This document shows positions 1 to 9,848 of a DNA stretch of 64,000 nucleotides, in pieces (position 1 is the stretch's first letter; each line of letters starts with the position of its first letter). The stretch covers positions 441,813 to 505,812 of the forward strand of contig NZ_BMRN01000002.1 of NCBI RefSeq assembly GCF_014648655.1. The letters are read 5' to 3'. Source of the stretch: Streptomyces atratus. GTDB taxonomy: Bacteria > Actinomycetota > Actinomycetes > Streptomycetales > Streptomycetaceae. A model generated the notes under the pieces. It ran no database searches. It had not been told where the DNA came from and saw nothing but the letters and a program-made list of their open reading frames with translations. The position numbers and the translations under genes are program-made.

Positions 1-144
1 GCCGTCTTCCGGGCAGATGTGCTCGGCAACTGCAACGCCGCCCCTTCGGCCGTCGGGGCGAATCCGCCCCGGGGCGGCAGCGGCGGCGCGCGGCCGACGG
101 TCACCGTGACGGTCACGGTGACCGAATCGCCCGTGGGTAAGTGA
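1..144 (+). CDS. C-terminal end of an unidentified protein (partial)
   Basis: An open frame runs in from the left edge and stops at TGA 142-144, giving the last 47 residues of a protein. The tail is Gly/Pro/Arg-rich and then alternates Thr and Val (TVTVTVTVTESPVGK). Codon use is typical for the window. The stop overlaps a GTG in GTGA (141-144), which could couple it to the next gene, but that gene's better start lies further on. The family cannot be told from this fragment. Confidence 0.5.
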   Translation, partial: AVFRADVLGNCNAAPSAVGANPPRGGSGGARPTVTVTVTVTESPVGK

Positions 145-224
145 GTGTGTCCGGCACCGGACCACCCGGCGGACTCCGGCCAACCCAGTTCCGTGGAGCA
201 CGCCAGCGGCCTAGGGTGATCCGT

Positions 225-3200
225 GTGACGCAGCCTGCCTACCTCCGATACCCCCATGTCCAGGGCGATTTGGTCGCCTTCACCGCCGAGGACGATGTCT
301 GGCTGGCGCCGCTGGACGGCGGCCGAGCCTGGCGCGTCAGCGCCGACAACCGACCTGTCACCAACCCGCGGATATCTCCCGACGGAACCCGCGTCGCCTG
401 GACGTCCACCCGGGACGGGGTGCCCGAGGTACACGTCGCACCGGTCGACGGCGGCCCCTCCACGCGGCTCACGTACTGGGGCGACGCGCGGACCTCCGTA
501 CGCGGCTGGACGCCCGAGGGCGACGTCCTGGTCATCAGCACCCAGGGGCAGGCGTCGCTGCGGCGCAGCTGGGCCAGGGCCGTCCCGGTCGACGGCGGGC
601 CCGCGCGGACCCTGCCGTACGGGCCGGTCGGCTCCCTCGCTTTCGGGCCCGGCGGACGGGTCCTGCTGCTCTCGGCCACCATGGGGCGCGAGGCCGCCGC
701 CTGGAAGCGCTACCGGGGCGGCACCGCGGGCAAGTTGTGGATCGCGGAGGCGGGCGCGACCGACGGCCCGGCGGAGTTCGTACGGCTGCACGAGGACCTC
801 GACGGGAACATCGAATCCCCGATGTGGGTGGGTGACCGCGTCGCCTTCCTTTCCGATCACGAAGGCGTGGGCGCGCTCTACTCCTCGCTCCCCGACGGCT
901 CGGATCTGCGTCGGCACACCGGCATCGAGGGGTTCTACGCCCGCCACGCGACCACCGACGGAACCCGCGTCGGCTACTCCTCGGCGGGTGAACTCTGGCT
1001 GCTGGACGATCTCGAAGGCTCCGAGCCCCGTCGTGTGGACATCCGGCTCGGCGGCCAGCGCGCCGACCTCCAGCCCCACTCGGTGCACGCCGGCAGTCAC
1101 CTCGACTCCGCGTACCCGGACCGTACGGGCCGCGGCAGTGCCGTAGGGACGCGCGGCGCCGTCCACTGGGTCACCCACCGCGAGGGCCCGGCCCGGGCGC
1201 TCGCCGTCGAACCGGGCGTACGGGCCAGGATGCCCCGCACCTTCCAGGCCGACGGCGACCAGCACGTCGTCTGGGTCACCGACGCCGAGGGCGACGACGC
1301 CCTGGAGTGCGCACCCGCCACCGGCACCGCGCCGGGCGCCGTACCGCGCCGCCTCGCCGCGGGCCGTATCGGCAGGGTCCTCGACCTGGAGGCGGCCCCG
1401 GACGGCAGCCGGTTCGCCGTCGCCGCGCACGACGGGCGGGTACTGATCGTCGAGCGGGAGAGCGGCGAGGTCCACGAGGTGGACCGAAGCGAGCACGGCG
1501 ACGCCTCAGGCCTTGTCTTCTCGCCCGACTCCTCCTGGCTCGCCTGGTCGCACCCCGGGCCCGATCCGCTCAGGCAGCTCAAGCTCGCGCACCTCGCCGA
1601 TCTGTCGGTCGCCGAGGCCACCCCGCTGCGCTTCCGGGACTTCGCCCCCGCGTTCACCACCGACGGCAAGCACCTCGCGTTCCTCTCCGAGCGGTCCTTC
1701 GACCCGGTCTACGACGCCCATGTCTTCGACCTGGCTTTCATCGGCGCCTGCCGTCCGCATCTGCTGACGCTCGCCGCCACCACACCCTCCCCGTTCGGGC
1801 CGCAGCGCCACGGCCGCCCGACCGAGAAGGAGAAGGGCGGCGGCGAGGGCGAGGACAACCCGACCGCGCTGCCCGTCACCCGGATCGACCTCGACGGACT
1901 CGCCGACCGGATCGTGCCGCTGCCCGTCGAGGCCGCCAGCTACTCCACGCTGCGCGCCGCGAAGGACGGGCTGCTGTGGCTGAGCCACCCGGTGACCGGG
2001 GTGCTCGGTACGAGCGGCGCCACGCCCGACGCCCGCCGGCCCGAGACAGTCCTGGAACGGTACGACCTGGAGAAGCTGCGCTGCGAGGAACTCGCCTCGG
2101 ACGTCGACGGCTTCGCGGTCAGCGGCGACGGCAAGCGGATCGTCCTGCACACGCGGGGCAAGCTGCGCGTCGTACCGTCCGACAGCCGTGTCCCGGCCGG
2201 CGACGACGACCACGACGGGGGCGGCGACAGCGTCACCGTCGACCTCTCCCGGATTCGCCGGACCCTCGACCCGGCCGCCGAGTGGCGTCAGATGTACGAC
2301 GAGGCCGGGCGCATCATGCGGGACAATTTCTGGCGTCCCGACATGGGCGGCATCGACTGGGACGGAGTCCTGGAGCGCTACCGCCCGGTGCTGGAGCGCG
2401 TCGCCACCCATGACGACCTGATCGACCTGCTGTGGGAGGTGCAGGGCGAGCTCGGCACCTCGCACGCCTATGTGACGCCGCCCGGCGGATGGTGCGACGA
2501 CTCGGCCCGGCAGGGACTGCTCGGTGCGGACATCTCCCGTACGGACGAGGGCAGTTGGCGCATCGACCGGATCCTGCCGTCGGAGACCTCCGACCCGGCG
2601 GCCCGCTCGCCGCTCGCCGCACCCGGGGTGGCGGTGCGCGTCGGGGACGCGATCCTCGCCGTCGACGGGCACCCGGTCGACCCGGTGGCCGGGCCCGGAC
2701 CGCTGCTCACCGGCTCGGCCGGCAAACCGGTCGAGCTGACCGTCTCACCGGTGGACGGCGGTGACCCGCGCCATGTCGTCGTCGTACCGGTCGCCGACGA
2801 GGAGGCGCTGCGCTACCACGCGTGGGTCGCCGACCGGCGGGCCTACGTCCACGAGCACTCCGGCGGACGCCTCGGCTACCTCCATGTCCCCGACATGGTC
2901 GGCTCGGGCTGGGCACAGCTCCACCGCGACCTGCGGATCGAAGTGGCCCGCGAGGGGCTGGTGGTGGACGTCCGGGAGAACCGGGGCGGCCACACCTCGC
3001 AGCTGATCGTGGAGAAGCTCGCCCGGCGCATCGTCGGCTGGGACCTGCCGCGCGGGATGCAGCCGTGCAGCTACCCGGAGGACGCACCGCGCGGCCCCGT
3101 GGTGGCCGTCGCCAACGAGTTCTCCGGCTCGGACGGCGACATCGTGAACGCCGCGATCAAGGCGCTGCGCATCGGGCCGGTGGTCGGCACTCGTACCTGG

Positions 3201-3458
3201 GGCGGGGTGGTCGGCATCGACAGCCGGTACAAGCTCGTGGACGGGACGTCGGTCACCCAGCCCAAGTACGCGTTCTGGTTCGAGGGTTACGGCTGGGGTG
3301 TGGAGAACCACGGTGTCGATCCCGATGTCGAGGTCGTGATGGCGCCGCAGGACCATGCCGCGGGGCGCGATCCGCAGCTGGACGAGGCGATCCGGATCGC
3401 GCTCGCGTCGCTGGCCCGGACGCCGGCGAAGCGGGCACCGGAGCGGCCGGGGGCGTAG
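225..3458 (+). CDS. Tricorn protease (peptidase family S41)
   Basis: Large cytosolic protease that cuts peptides released by the proteasome or other ATP-dependent proteases. The N-terminal half is a series of beta-propeller repeats (APLDGG, SPDGTR, FSPDSSWLAW). A PDZ-like part and an S41 catalytic domain follow. The tricorn residues are all visible: Ser746-His747 in GTSHAY, nucleophile Ser969 in FSGSDGD and Glu1027 in WGVENHG, numbered from the start chosen here. At 1077 residues it has the family's usual length. I chose GTG 225 because TAGGG lies about 8 bases upstream and homologues begin at TQPAYLRYPH. The frame stays open to GTG 141, which overlaps the previous stop, so a start 28 codons earlier is possible. 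Confidence 0.93.
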   Translation: MTQPAYLRYPHVQGDLVAFTAEDDVWLAPLDGGRAWRVSADNRPVTNPRISPDGTRVAWTSTRDGVPEVHVAPVDGGPSTRLTYWGDARTSVRGWTPEGDVLVISTQGQASLRRSWARAVPVDGGPARTLPYGPVGSLAFGPGGRVLLLSATMGREAAAWKRYRGGTAGKLWIAEAGATDGPAEFVRLHEDLDGNIESPMWVGDRVAFLSDHEGVGALYSSLPDGSDLRRHTGIEGFYARHATTDGTRVGYSSAGELWLLDDLEGSEPRRVDIRLGGQRADLQPHSVHAGSHLDSAYPDRTGRGSAVGTRGAVHWVTHREGPARALAVEPGVRARMPRTFQADGDQHVVWVTDAEGDDALECAPATGTAPGAVPRRLAAGRIGRVLDLEAAPDGSRFAVAAHDGRVLIVERESGEVHEVDRSEHGDASGLVFSPDSSWLAWSHPGPDPLRQLKLAHLADLSVAEATPLRFRDFAPAFTTDGKHLAFLSERSFDPVYDAHVFDLAFIGACRPHLLTLAATTPSPFGPQRHGRPTEKEKGGGEGEDNPTALPVTRIDLDGLADRIVPLPVEAASYSTLRAAKDGLLWLSHPVTGVLGTSGATPDARRPETVLERYDLEKLRCEELASDVDGFAVSGDGKRIVLHTRGKLRVVPSDSRVPAGDDDHDGGGDSVTVDLSRIRRTLDPAAEWRQMYDEAGRIMRDNFWRPDMGGIDWDGVLERYRPVLERVATHDDLIDLLWEVQGELGTSHAYVTPPGGWCDDSARQGLLGADISRTDEGSWRIDRILPSETSDPAARSPLAAPGVAVRVGDAILAVDGHPVDPVAGPGPLLTGSAGKPVELTVSPVDGGDPRHVVVVPVADEEALRYHAWVADRRAYVHEHSGGRLGYLHVPDMVGSGWAQLHRDLRIEVAREGLVVDVRENRGGHTSQLIVEKLARRIVGWDLPRGMQPCSYPEDAPRGPVVAVANEFSGSDGDIVNAAIKALRIGPVVGTRTWGGVVGIDSRYKLVDGTSVTQPKYAFWFEGYGWGVENHGVDPDVEVVMAPQDHAAGRDPQLDEAIRIALASLARTPAKRAPERPGA

Positions 3459-3565
3459 CGGGCGGGTGCGCCTGCGGCGGGCCCTGTCCCCAGCCGAGCG
3501 AGCCCGCCGCAGGCGTCCCGATACCATGCCGTACAACGATCACCATCGACCGAGGAGCCGACTCC

Positions 3566-3925
3566 ATGGCGGGAGAACCGCAGCCCGACTGCCTGTTCTG
3601 CAAGATCGTCTCGGGTGACATCCCGGCAACCATCGTCCGGGAGACCGAAACCACCGTCGCCTTCAGGGACATAAACCCGCAGGCCCCCACGCACGTACTC
3701 GTCATTCCCCGCGTCCACCACCCGGACGCCGCCGCCCTCGCCGCCGCCGAGCCGGGGATCGCCGCCGACATACTGCGCGAGGCCGGACACGTCGCCGCCG
3801 ACGAGAAGATCGTGGACAGCGGCTACCGGGTCGTCTTCAACACCGGCTCCGGCGCCGGCCAGACCGTCTTCCACGCGCACGCCCACGTCCTGGGCGGCCG
3901 CGGACTGCAGTGGCCCCCCGGCTAG
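3566..3925 (+). CDS. HIT family nucleotide-binding hydrolase
   Basis: Small cytosolic protein of 119 residues from the histidine triad superfamily, which hydrolyses nucleoside phosphoramidates such as AMP-lysine or adenosine phosphoramidate. The triad is His103, His105 and His107 in FHAHAHVLGG. The N-terminus has the typical CLFCKIVSGDIP segment, whose Cys pair resembles the zinc-binding CxxC of HINT proteins. GAGGAG at 3552-3557 sets the start. It lies 18 bp before the ribonuclease Z gene and is probably co-transcribed with it. The natural substrate cannot be read from sequence. Confidence 0.93.
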   Translation: MAGEPQPDCLFCKIVSGDIPATIVRETETTVAFRDINPQAPTHVLVIPRVHHPDAAALAAAEPGIAADILREAGHVAADEKIVDSGYRVVFNTGSGAGQTVFHAHAHVLGGRGLQWPPG

Positions 3926-3943
3926 AACGGTCGATCGCACACC

Positions 3944-4852
3944 GTGTCCGTACGCGAACTCGTGGTCCTCGGCACCGCCAGCCAGGTCCCGACCAGGCAC
4001 CGTAATCACAACGGCTATCTGCTCCGCTGGGACGGCGAGGGCATCCTCTTCGACCCGGGTGAGGGCACTCAGCGCCAGATGCTGCGGGCCGGCGTCGCCG
4101 CGCACGACATCAACCGGATCTGCGTCACGCACTTCCACGGCGACCACTCGCTCGGCCTGGCCGGGGTGATCCAGCGGATCAACCTCGACCAGGTCCCGCA
4201 CCCGGTCACCGCGCACTACCCGGCGAGCGGACAGCACTTCTTCGAGCGGCTGCGGTACGCGACCGCCTACCGCGAGTTCGTCGAACTGACCGAGGCCCCG
4301 GTCGCCACCGACGGGGTGCTCGCCGCCACGGACGCGTACACGCTCAGCAGCCACCGGCTCTCGCACCCCGTCGAGTCGTACGGCTACCGGCTCGTCGAGC
4401 CCGACGGGCGCCGCATGCTGCCCGCGAAGCTCGCCGAGCACGGCATCAAGGGGCCGGACGTCGGCCGGATCCAGCGGGAGGGCTCCCTCGGCGGCGTCAC
4501 GCTCGACGACGTCTCCGAGCGCAGGCGCGGGCAGCGGTTCGCGTTCATCATGGACACAAGGCTCTGCGACGGCGTGCACGTGCTCGCCGAGGGATGCGAC
4601 CTGCTGGTCATCGAGTCGACCTTCCTCGACGAGGACGAACGACTCGCCACCGACCACGGCCATCTGACCGCCGGCCAGGCGGCCCGGGTGGCCCGGGACG
4701 CGGGCGTACGGCACCTCGTGCTGACGCACTTCTCGCAGCGGTACGAGGACCCGGCCGTCTTCGAGGCCCAGGCCCGCGCCGCAGGGTTCGAGGGCGAGCT
4801 GACCGTCGCCCGGGATCTCGGCCGGGTCGCCGTGCCCACCCGGCACCTCTGA
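3944..4852 (+). CDS. rnz: Ribonuclease Z (tRNA 3'-processing endonuclease)
   Basis: Metallo-beta-lactamase-fold endonuclease that trims the 3' end of tRNA precursors. This suits a window whose tRNA genes carry no encoded CCA. The zinc motif HFHGDH spans residues 63-68, and later metal ligands are visible in FIMDTR and LTHFSQRY. The protein is 302 residues, the normal length for the short RNase Z form. It starts with GTG. The deaminase gene begins 38 bp after its stop on the same strand. The N-terminal LGTASQVPT loop is typical of RNase Z rather than of generic MBL hydrolases. Confidence 0.93.
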   Translation: MSVRELVVLGTASQVPTRHRNHNGYLLRWDGEGILFDPGEGTQRQMLRAGVAAHDINRICVTHFHGDHSLGLAGVIQRINLDQVPHPVTAHYPASGQHFFERLRYATAYREFVELTEAPVATDGVLAATDAYTLSSHRLSHPVESYGYRLVEPDGRRMLPAKLAEHGIKGPDVGRIQREGSLGGVTLDDVSERRRGQRFAFIMDTRLCDGVHVLAEGCDLLVIESTFLDEDERLATDHGHLTAGQAARVARDAGVRHLVLTHFSQRYEDPAVFEAQARAAGFEGELTVARDLGRVAVPTRHL

Positions 4853-4890
4853 AACACATCAGCACCACCATTTGTGAGCGTGAAAAACCC

Positions 4891-5883
4891 GTGCACCTCC
4901 CCAAAGCCGAACTCCACCTCCACATCGAAGGAACCCTCGAACCCGAGCTGGCCTTCGCGCTCGCCGAACGCAACGGCGTGCAGCTGCCGTACGCGAACAC
5001 CGAAGAGCTCCGCACCGCCTATCTCTTCGACGATCTGCAGACCTTCCTCGATCTGTACTACGCCCTGATGGCGGTGCTCCGGACCGAGGAGGACTTCGAG
5101 GAACTCGCCGACGCGTATCTCACCCGCGCCGCCGCCCAGGGCGTCCGGCACGCGGAGATCTTCTTCGACCCGCAGGCACACACCGCCCGCGGCGTCCCGA
5201 TCGGCACCGTCGTCGACGGGCTCGGCCGGGCGCTGGACCGCAGCGAGGAGAAGCACGGCATCTCCACCCAGCTGATCATGTGCTTCCTGCGCGACCAGTC
5301 CGCCGAGTCGGCGCTGGAGACCCTGGAGGCCGCGAAGCCGTATCTGCACCGGATCAGCGCGGTCGGCCTCGACTCGGCGGAGGTCGGGCACCCGCCCGTC
5401 AAGTTCCGTGAGGTGTACGAGGTGGCCGGGGCGCTCGGGCTGCGCAAGGTCGCCCACGCAGGCGAGGAGGGCCCGCCCGAGTACATCCGGGAGGCCCTGG
5501 ACGTCCTCGGGGTCGAGCGCATCGACCACGGGCTGCGCTGCATGGAGGACGCGGACCTGGTGAAGCGGCTCGTCGCCGAGCGGATGCCGCTCACGCTCTG
5601 CCCGCTGTCCAACGTACGGCTGCGCGCCGTCGACACCCTGGAGGACCACCCGCTGCGGGCCATGCTGGACGCCGGGCTGCTCTGCACGGTGAACTCCGAC
5701 GACCCCGCCTACTTCGGCGGATACGTCGGAGACACCTTCCACGCCGTCCACGAGGCGCTCGGCCTGGAGCGTGAGCAACTGCGCACGCTGGCCCGCAACT
5801 CCTTCGAGGCGGCCTTCCTCGACCACGACGAGGAGCGCAGGGCGCGCTATCTGGCCGAGGTCGAGGCGTACGAGTTCGACTGA
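4891..5883 (+). CDS. add: Adenosine deaminase family protein (adenosine or adenine deaminase)
   Basis: Zinc-dependent amidohydrolase of purine salvage that converts adenosine to inosine or adenine to hypoxanthine. It is 330 residues with metal ligands His9 and His11 (HLHIEGT), the HAGEEG loop, and the NSDDP motif that supplies the catalytic Asp pair. DSAEVGHPP and KFREVYEVA resemble the subgroup that includes bacterial adenine deaminases, so the substrate is uncertain. GTG 4891 is the first in-frame start that keeps the conserved HLPKAELHLH beginning. No strong ribosome site is visible. Its last 37 bp overlap the end of the convergent MFS gene. Confidence 0.9.
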   Translation: MHLPKAELHLHIEGTLEPELAFALAERNGVQLPYANTEELRTAYLFDDLQTFLDLYYALMAVLRTEEDFEELADAYLTRAAAQGVRHAEIFFDPQAHTARGVPIGTVVDGLGRALDRSEEKHGISTQLIMCFLRDQSAESALETLEAAKPYLHRISAVGLDSAEVGHPPVKFREVYEVAGALGLRKVAHAGEEGPPEYIREALDVLGVERIDHGLRCMEDADLVKRLVAERMPLTLCPLSNVRLRAVDTLEDHPLRAMLDAGLLCTVNSDDPAYFGGYVGDTFHAVHEALGLEREQLRTLARNSFEAAFLDHDEERRARYLAEVEAYEFD

Positions 5884-7205
5884 CCGGCACCGCCCGACGG
5901 GCCGGCGGTCCGGAACGCGTTCCTGACCGGACGCCTGCGACGCAGCGCGGGCAGGCTGATCTCCGTGACGGCCTGCTCGGGCGCGCCCAGCTTGGGCACG
6001 GCACCGGGCACCGCTCCGGTGGTGACGGCGAGCAGTGCGGCCGGTGCGCCGCCCCTGCGGCGCACCGATCCCGGCACCAGCGGACGGCCGCCGGTGTGCA
6101 AAGCGACAGCCGTGACCGGGGCCGCGACCAGGAGCGTGACGGCGCCCAGGACCAGGCCCATGACCGGGTAGCCGGCCTGCTCGGACAGCACGCTGCCGAG
6201 GACCGGTCCGCAGGCCACTCCGACGGATGACGCGGAGCCCGCGAGCACCGCCCAGCGACCGCGTACGTCCAGGGAAGCGGCCAGGCCGATCAGATACGAC
6301 AGGACCACCGGGTAGACGGTGTTCCACAGGATCTCGCCGGTCGCGAACGAACCGAGATCCCCCGCCGACGAACTGAGCACGATGCTCACCGCGATGATCA
6401 CGGTGCCCAGGCCGATCGGCACCGCACGGCCGAGCCTGGCGCCCAGCACTCCGGCGCCCATCACCCCGAGCAGACCCGCGCCGAGCGCGGCGGCGAACAC
6501 CGCACCGACGGTGACCTCGGAGAGCCCGACCTGGACCACACCGATCCGGCCGCTGACGCCCCACAGCGCGTTCTGCGCCATGGACCAGACGAGCATTCCG
6601 CCCGCCAGCACCAGACCGGAACGGCGGTGCGGCAGCCGGCCGGCGACGGGGGCGGCGGGACCGCTGGGCGCGGCACCGCCGAGCCGCGCGGTGGCGGGCC
6701 AGACGAGCAGGGCGGCCAGGGCGATCGAGGCGAACGGCAGCCGGTGGCCGCCGCCGAGGTGCGGGATCGTCAGATAGAGGGCGCCCGCCGTCGCGGAGAC
6801 GCTGAGCAGACCGAGCGACGAGGTCCGGTGCGGATCGCGCTGGGCGGCGATGCCCGCCGCGGCCACCGCGGTCGCCGTACCGGAGCCGAAGCCGCCGATC
6901 ATCGCGCCCATGACCACCAGCGGCACGGAGCCCGCCAGCGCTGCGCAGCCGTATCCCACCATGGCCAGCACCAGTCCGGTCCGGGCCGCCCTTCGCGGTC
7001 CGTACGTCTCGACCCGGCCCGCCAGCGTGAACCCGGCGGTGGCCGAGCTCAGCAGCAGGGCGCTGCCCACCAGACCGGCCTGGGCCGTACTGAGGCCCAG
7101 ACAGACGGAGAGCCGCCCGACGATGGTGGGGAGCAGATAGGCGGCGAGGTAACCGGCGGTGAACACGGCGACCAGGGGCCACGCGGCGCGAGGGCGCGAG
7201 GACAT
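5847..7205 (-). CDS. MFS transporter
   Basis: Integral membrane protein of 452 residues with about twelve hydrophobic segments and a Gly/Ala-rich pattern typical of drug or metabolite efflux carriers. No substrate motif is recognised. ATG 7205 has AGGA about 7 bases upstream (TCAGGAACGCCC). An ATG six codons earlier, at 7223, has no ribosome site. The C-terminal 70 residues are hydrophilic and Arg-rich. The gene is divergent from the PfkB kinase and convergent with the deaminase, and its stop lies 34 bases inside the deaminase reading frame, so the two mRNAs can pair at their 3' ends. Confidence 0.85.
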   Translation of the reverse strand: MSSRPRAAWPLVAVFTAGYLAAYLLPTIVGRLSVCLGLSTAQAGLVGSALLLSSATAGFTLAGRVETYGPRRAARTGLVLAMVGYGCAALAGSVPLVVMGAMIGGFGSGTATAVAAAGIAAQRDPHRTSSLGLLSVSATAGALYLTIPHLGGGHRLPFASIALAALLVWPATARLGGAAPSGPAAPVAGRLPHRRSGLVLAGGMLVWSMAQNALWGVSGRIGVVQVGLSEVTVGAVFAAALGAGLLGVMGAGVLGARLGRAVPIGLGTVIIAVSIVLSSSAGDLGSFATGEILWNTVYPVVLSYLIGLAASLDVRGRWAVLAGSASSVGVACGPVLGSVLSEQAGYPVMGLVLGAVTLLVAAPVTAVALHTGGRPLVPGSVRRRGGAPAALLAVTTGAVPGAVPKLGAPEQAVTEISLPALRRRRPVRNAFRTAGPSGGAGQSNSYASTSAR

Positions 7206-7543
7206 GGGCGTTCCTGAAGACATGCCGAAGGAGGCAGAGAAGGCAGGGGAGGGCAATGCGGGAAATACGGGGGAGGCGGGGCACGCGGCGGCGACTGTTG
7301 CCGACGGGGCTCGCGGGCCAATTTGTATCAACTGCTTCAGGGTGACCGAAAGGCGCCCCTGTGTGATCTGGGCCACGCATGCGTTTACCCTTCGAGCGTC
7401 CGGGTAGCAGCTGTCGTTTATGCAGGTCAGCGTCTGTGTGTGCGGGGTCGTCGCCGACCCTCCGGAAGCGGCGGCGCGGACCCTCCGGTTACGGGGGTGA
7501 ATCGGGCACACTGGCCAGATCTGCCACGACCGGGGAGTGCAAG
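7206..7543. other. Divergent intergenic region
   Basis: 338 bases between the divergent MFS and PfkB genes, more AT-rich around 7320-7430 than its surroundings, as expected for back-to-back promoters. The string ACCCTCCGG occurs twice (about 7460 and 7480). No RNA gene, terminator or convincing operator is seen. Confidence 0.4.
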
Positions 7544-8668
7544 GTGAGCACAGACATTCCAGGCATCGACCCACTGGACGGGCTGCGCGCCCCGCAGGAC
7601 CCGGACTGCGACGTCTTCCTCACCGGCACGGTCTTCCTCGACATCATCTTCACCGGCCTGGACAGCGCCCCGGTGCGCGGCACCGAGTCCTGGGCGCGCG
7701 GCATGGGCTCCAGCCCCGGCGGGGTCGCCAACATGGCCACCGCGCTGGCCCGGCTGGGACTGCACACCTCGCTGGCCGCGGCGTTCGGCGACGACCACTA
7801 CGGGGAGTACTGCTGGGACGCCCTGGAGCAGGGCGAGGGCATCGATCTGTCGATGTCGCACACCGTCCCCGGCTGGCACTCGCCGGTGACCGTCTCGATG
7901 GCGTACGAGGGCGAGCGGACGATGGTCTCGCACGGCCACGAGGCCCCGGGCCCCGCGGGTGCCCCCGGCGTCGCGATTCCCGCCGAGGAGCCCGCGTTCC
8001 CGAGCTGCCCGCCCCGTGCCCGGGCCGCCATTGCCTCGCTCGTCCCCGGCCGCAGCGAGCCCTGGGTCGCCAAGGCGGCCAGGAACGGCGCCCGGATCTT
8101 CGCCGACGTCGGCTGGGACGAGACCGGCCACTGGGACCTGGACGCCCTCGTCGACCTGGAGCACTGCCAGGCCTTCCTGCCCAACGCCGAGGAGGCGATG
8201 CGCTACACCCGCACCGACTGTCCGCGCGCCGCCGCCCACGCCCTGGCCGAGCGGGTGCCGCTCGCCGTGGTCACCCTGGGCGCGAAGGGCGCGTACGCGG
8301 TGGACGCGGCGACCGGGGCGAGCGCTGAGGTGCCCGCGATCGAGGTCGAGGCGCTGGACCCGACCGGGGCGGGCGATGTCTTCGTCGCCGGATTCGTCAC
8401 CGGCACCCTGGCGGACTGGCCGCTGGCCGACCGGCTGGCCTTCGCCGGACTCACCGCGGCGCTCTCGGTGCAGGAATTCGGCGGATCGCTGTCGGCGCCG
8501 GACTGGGAGGAGATCGCCGCCTGGTGGCAGCAGGTCCGCACCTTCGCCGACCAGGACCCGGCGGCGCTCCAGCGATACGCGTTCCTGGAGGAACTGCTGC
8601 CCGCCGCCGCCCGGCCGTGGCCGCTGCGCCGGGCCGTCCCGACGATCGGCTTCCGCCGACCGGCGTAA
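7544..8668 (+). CDS. PfkB/ribokinase family carbohydrate kinase
   Basis: Cytosolic sugar kinase of 374 residues. The N-terminal substrate loop (SSPGGVANMATALARLG, around residues 56-72) and the C-terminal anion-hole signature DPTGAGD (272-278, catalytic Asp278) define the ribokinase/PfkB fold. The Gly-rich element VTLGAKGAYA fits the ATP site. GGGGAG at 7532-7537 precedes GTG 7544 at a good distance. It is longer than ribokinase at both ends, with about 20 extra N-terminal residues and a C-terminal tail rich in Ala, Arg and Pro. The sugar cannot be assigned. It stands alone between two promoter-like gaps. Confidence 0.9.
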   Translation: MSTDIPGIDPLDGLRAPQDPDCDVFLTGTVFLDIIFTGLDSAPVRGTESWARGMGSSPGGVANMATALARLGLHTSLAAAFGDDHYGEYCWDALEQGEGIDLSMSHTVPGWHSPVTVSMAYEGERTMVSHGHEAPGPAGAPGVAIPAEEPAFPSCPPRARAAIASLVPGRSEPWVAKAARNGARIFADVGWDETGHWDLDALVDLEHCQAFLPNAEEAMRYTRTDCPRAAAHALAERVPLAVVTLGAKGAYAVDAATGASAEVPAIEVEALDPTGAGDVFVAGFVTGTLADWPLADRLAFAGLTAALSVQEFGGSLSAPDWEEIAAWWQQVRTFADQDPAALQRYAFLEELLPAAARPWPLRRAVPTIGFRRPA

Positions 8669-8807
8669 CCCCGGGCACATCTGTTCGCAGCGTGTGCGAA
8701 AAAGCCCTCGGTGTTGTCAGCGCGGAGTCGTACGCTTGGTAATCCAGAGGTTGTCGATCGGCGAGAACCTTGCAACGGGAGGTATGTGCAGGCCACAGAG
8801 CCGGCCC

Positions 8808-9836
8808 ATGACTCAGACATCCACAGCCCAGACCCCCGCGCCGGGGCAGGCACGAGCTCAGTTCACCGTTCCGGCCAAGCATCCGATGGTGACCGTTCTG
8901 GGCTCAGGTGACGCCCTGCTGCGCGTGATCGAGACGGCCTTCCCGGCGGCCGACATCCATGTCCGGGGAAACGAGGTCAGCGCCGCCGGAGACGCGACGG
9001 AAGTCGCCCTGATCCAGCGCCTGTTCGACGAGATGATGCTGGTGCTCCGCACCGGTCAGCCGATGACGGAGGACGCAGTGGAACGCTCGATCGCCATGCT
9101 GAGGGCGACGGAGAGCGGCGAGGGGGACGGCCCGGAGACACCGGCCGAGGTGCTCACCCAGAACATCCTCTCCAGCCGCGGTCGCACGATCCGCCCCAAG
9201 ACGCTCAACCAGAAGCGGTACGTCGACGCCATCGACAAGCACACGGTCGTCTTCGGTATCGGTCCCGCAGGCACCGGCAAGACCTATCTCGCCATGGCGA
9301 AGGCGGTCCAGGCCCTGCAGTCCAAGCAGGTCAACCGGATCATCCTGACCCGCCCCGCCGTCGAGGCGGGCGAGCGGCTCGGCTTCCTGCCGGGCACGCT
9401 CTACGAGAAGATCGACCCGTATCTGCGCCCGCTCTACGACGCGCTCCACGACATGCTCGACCCCGACTCGATCCCGCGGCTGATGGCGGCGGGCACGATC
9501 GAGGTGGCGCCCCTGGCGTACATGCGCGGCCGCACGCTCAATGACGCGTTCATCATTCTCGACGAGGCGCAGAACACCAGCGCCGAGCAGATGAAGATGT
9601 TCCTGACCCGGCTCGGCTTCGACTCGAAGATCGTCGTCACCGGTGACGTCACCCAGGTCGACCTGCCGAACGGGACCAAGAGCGGTCTGCGTCAGGTCCA
9701 GGACATCCTGGACGGCGTCGAGGACGTGCACTTCTCCCGGCTCACCTCCCAGGATGTCGTCCGGCACAAGCTGGTCGGCCGTATCGTCGACGCGTACGAA
9801 AAGTACGACAGCCGAGACAGTCACAACGGGAAGTAG
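8808..9836 (+). CDS. phoH: PhoH-like ATPase
   Basis: Cytosolic P-loop ATPase of 342 residues. PhoH proteins are linked to RNA metabolism and sit next to the YbeY RNase in many bacteria, as here. Walker A is GPAGTGKT (152-159), Walker B ends in ILDEAQN, and TGDVTQVDLP is the typical sensor region. About 120 residues precede the ATPase domain. ATG 8808 matches the MTQTSTAQ beginning of homologues. An in-frame ATG at 8784 sits only two bases after GGGAGG, too close for a normal ribosome site, so the start is not certain. ybeY follows after 12 bases. Confidence 0.93.
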   Translation: MTQTSTAQTPAPGQARAQFTVPAKHPMVTVLGSGDALLRVIETAFPAADIHVRGNEVSAAGDATEVALIQRLFDEMMLVLRTGQPMTEDAVERSIAMLRATESGEGDGPETPAEVLTQNILSSRGRTIRPKTLNQKRYVDAIDKHTVVFGIGPAGTGKTYLAMAKAVQALQSKQVNRIILTRPAVEAGERLGFLPGTLYEKIDPYLRPLYDALHDMLDPDSIPRLMAAGTIEVAPLAYMRGRTLNDAFIILDEAQNTSAEQMKMFLTRLGFDSKIVVTGDVTQVDLPNGTKSGLRQVQDILDGVEDVHFSRLTSQDVVRHKLVGRIVDAYEKYDSRDSHNGK

Positions 9837-9848
9837 TCGCAGCGCACC

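Noticed and set aside
3287..4846. 519-codon minus-strand frame over the HIT and RNase Z genes
   Set aside because: Shadow frame. Both plus-strand genes have complete catalytic motifs.
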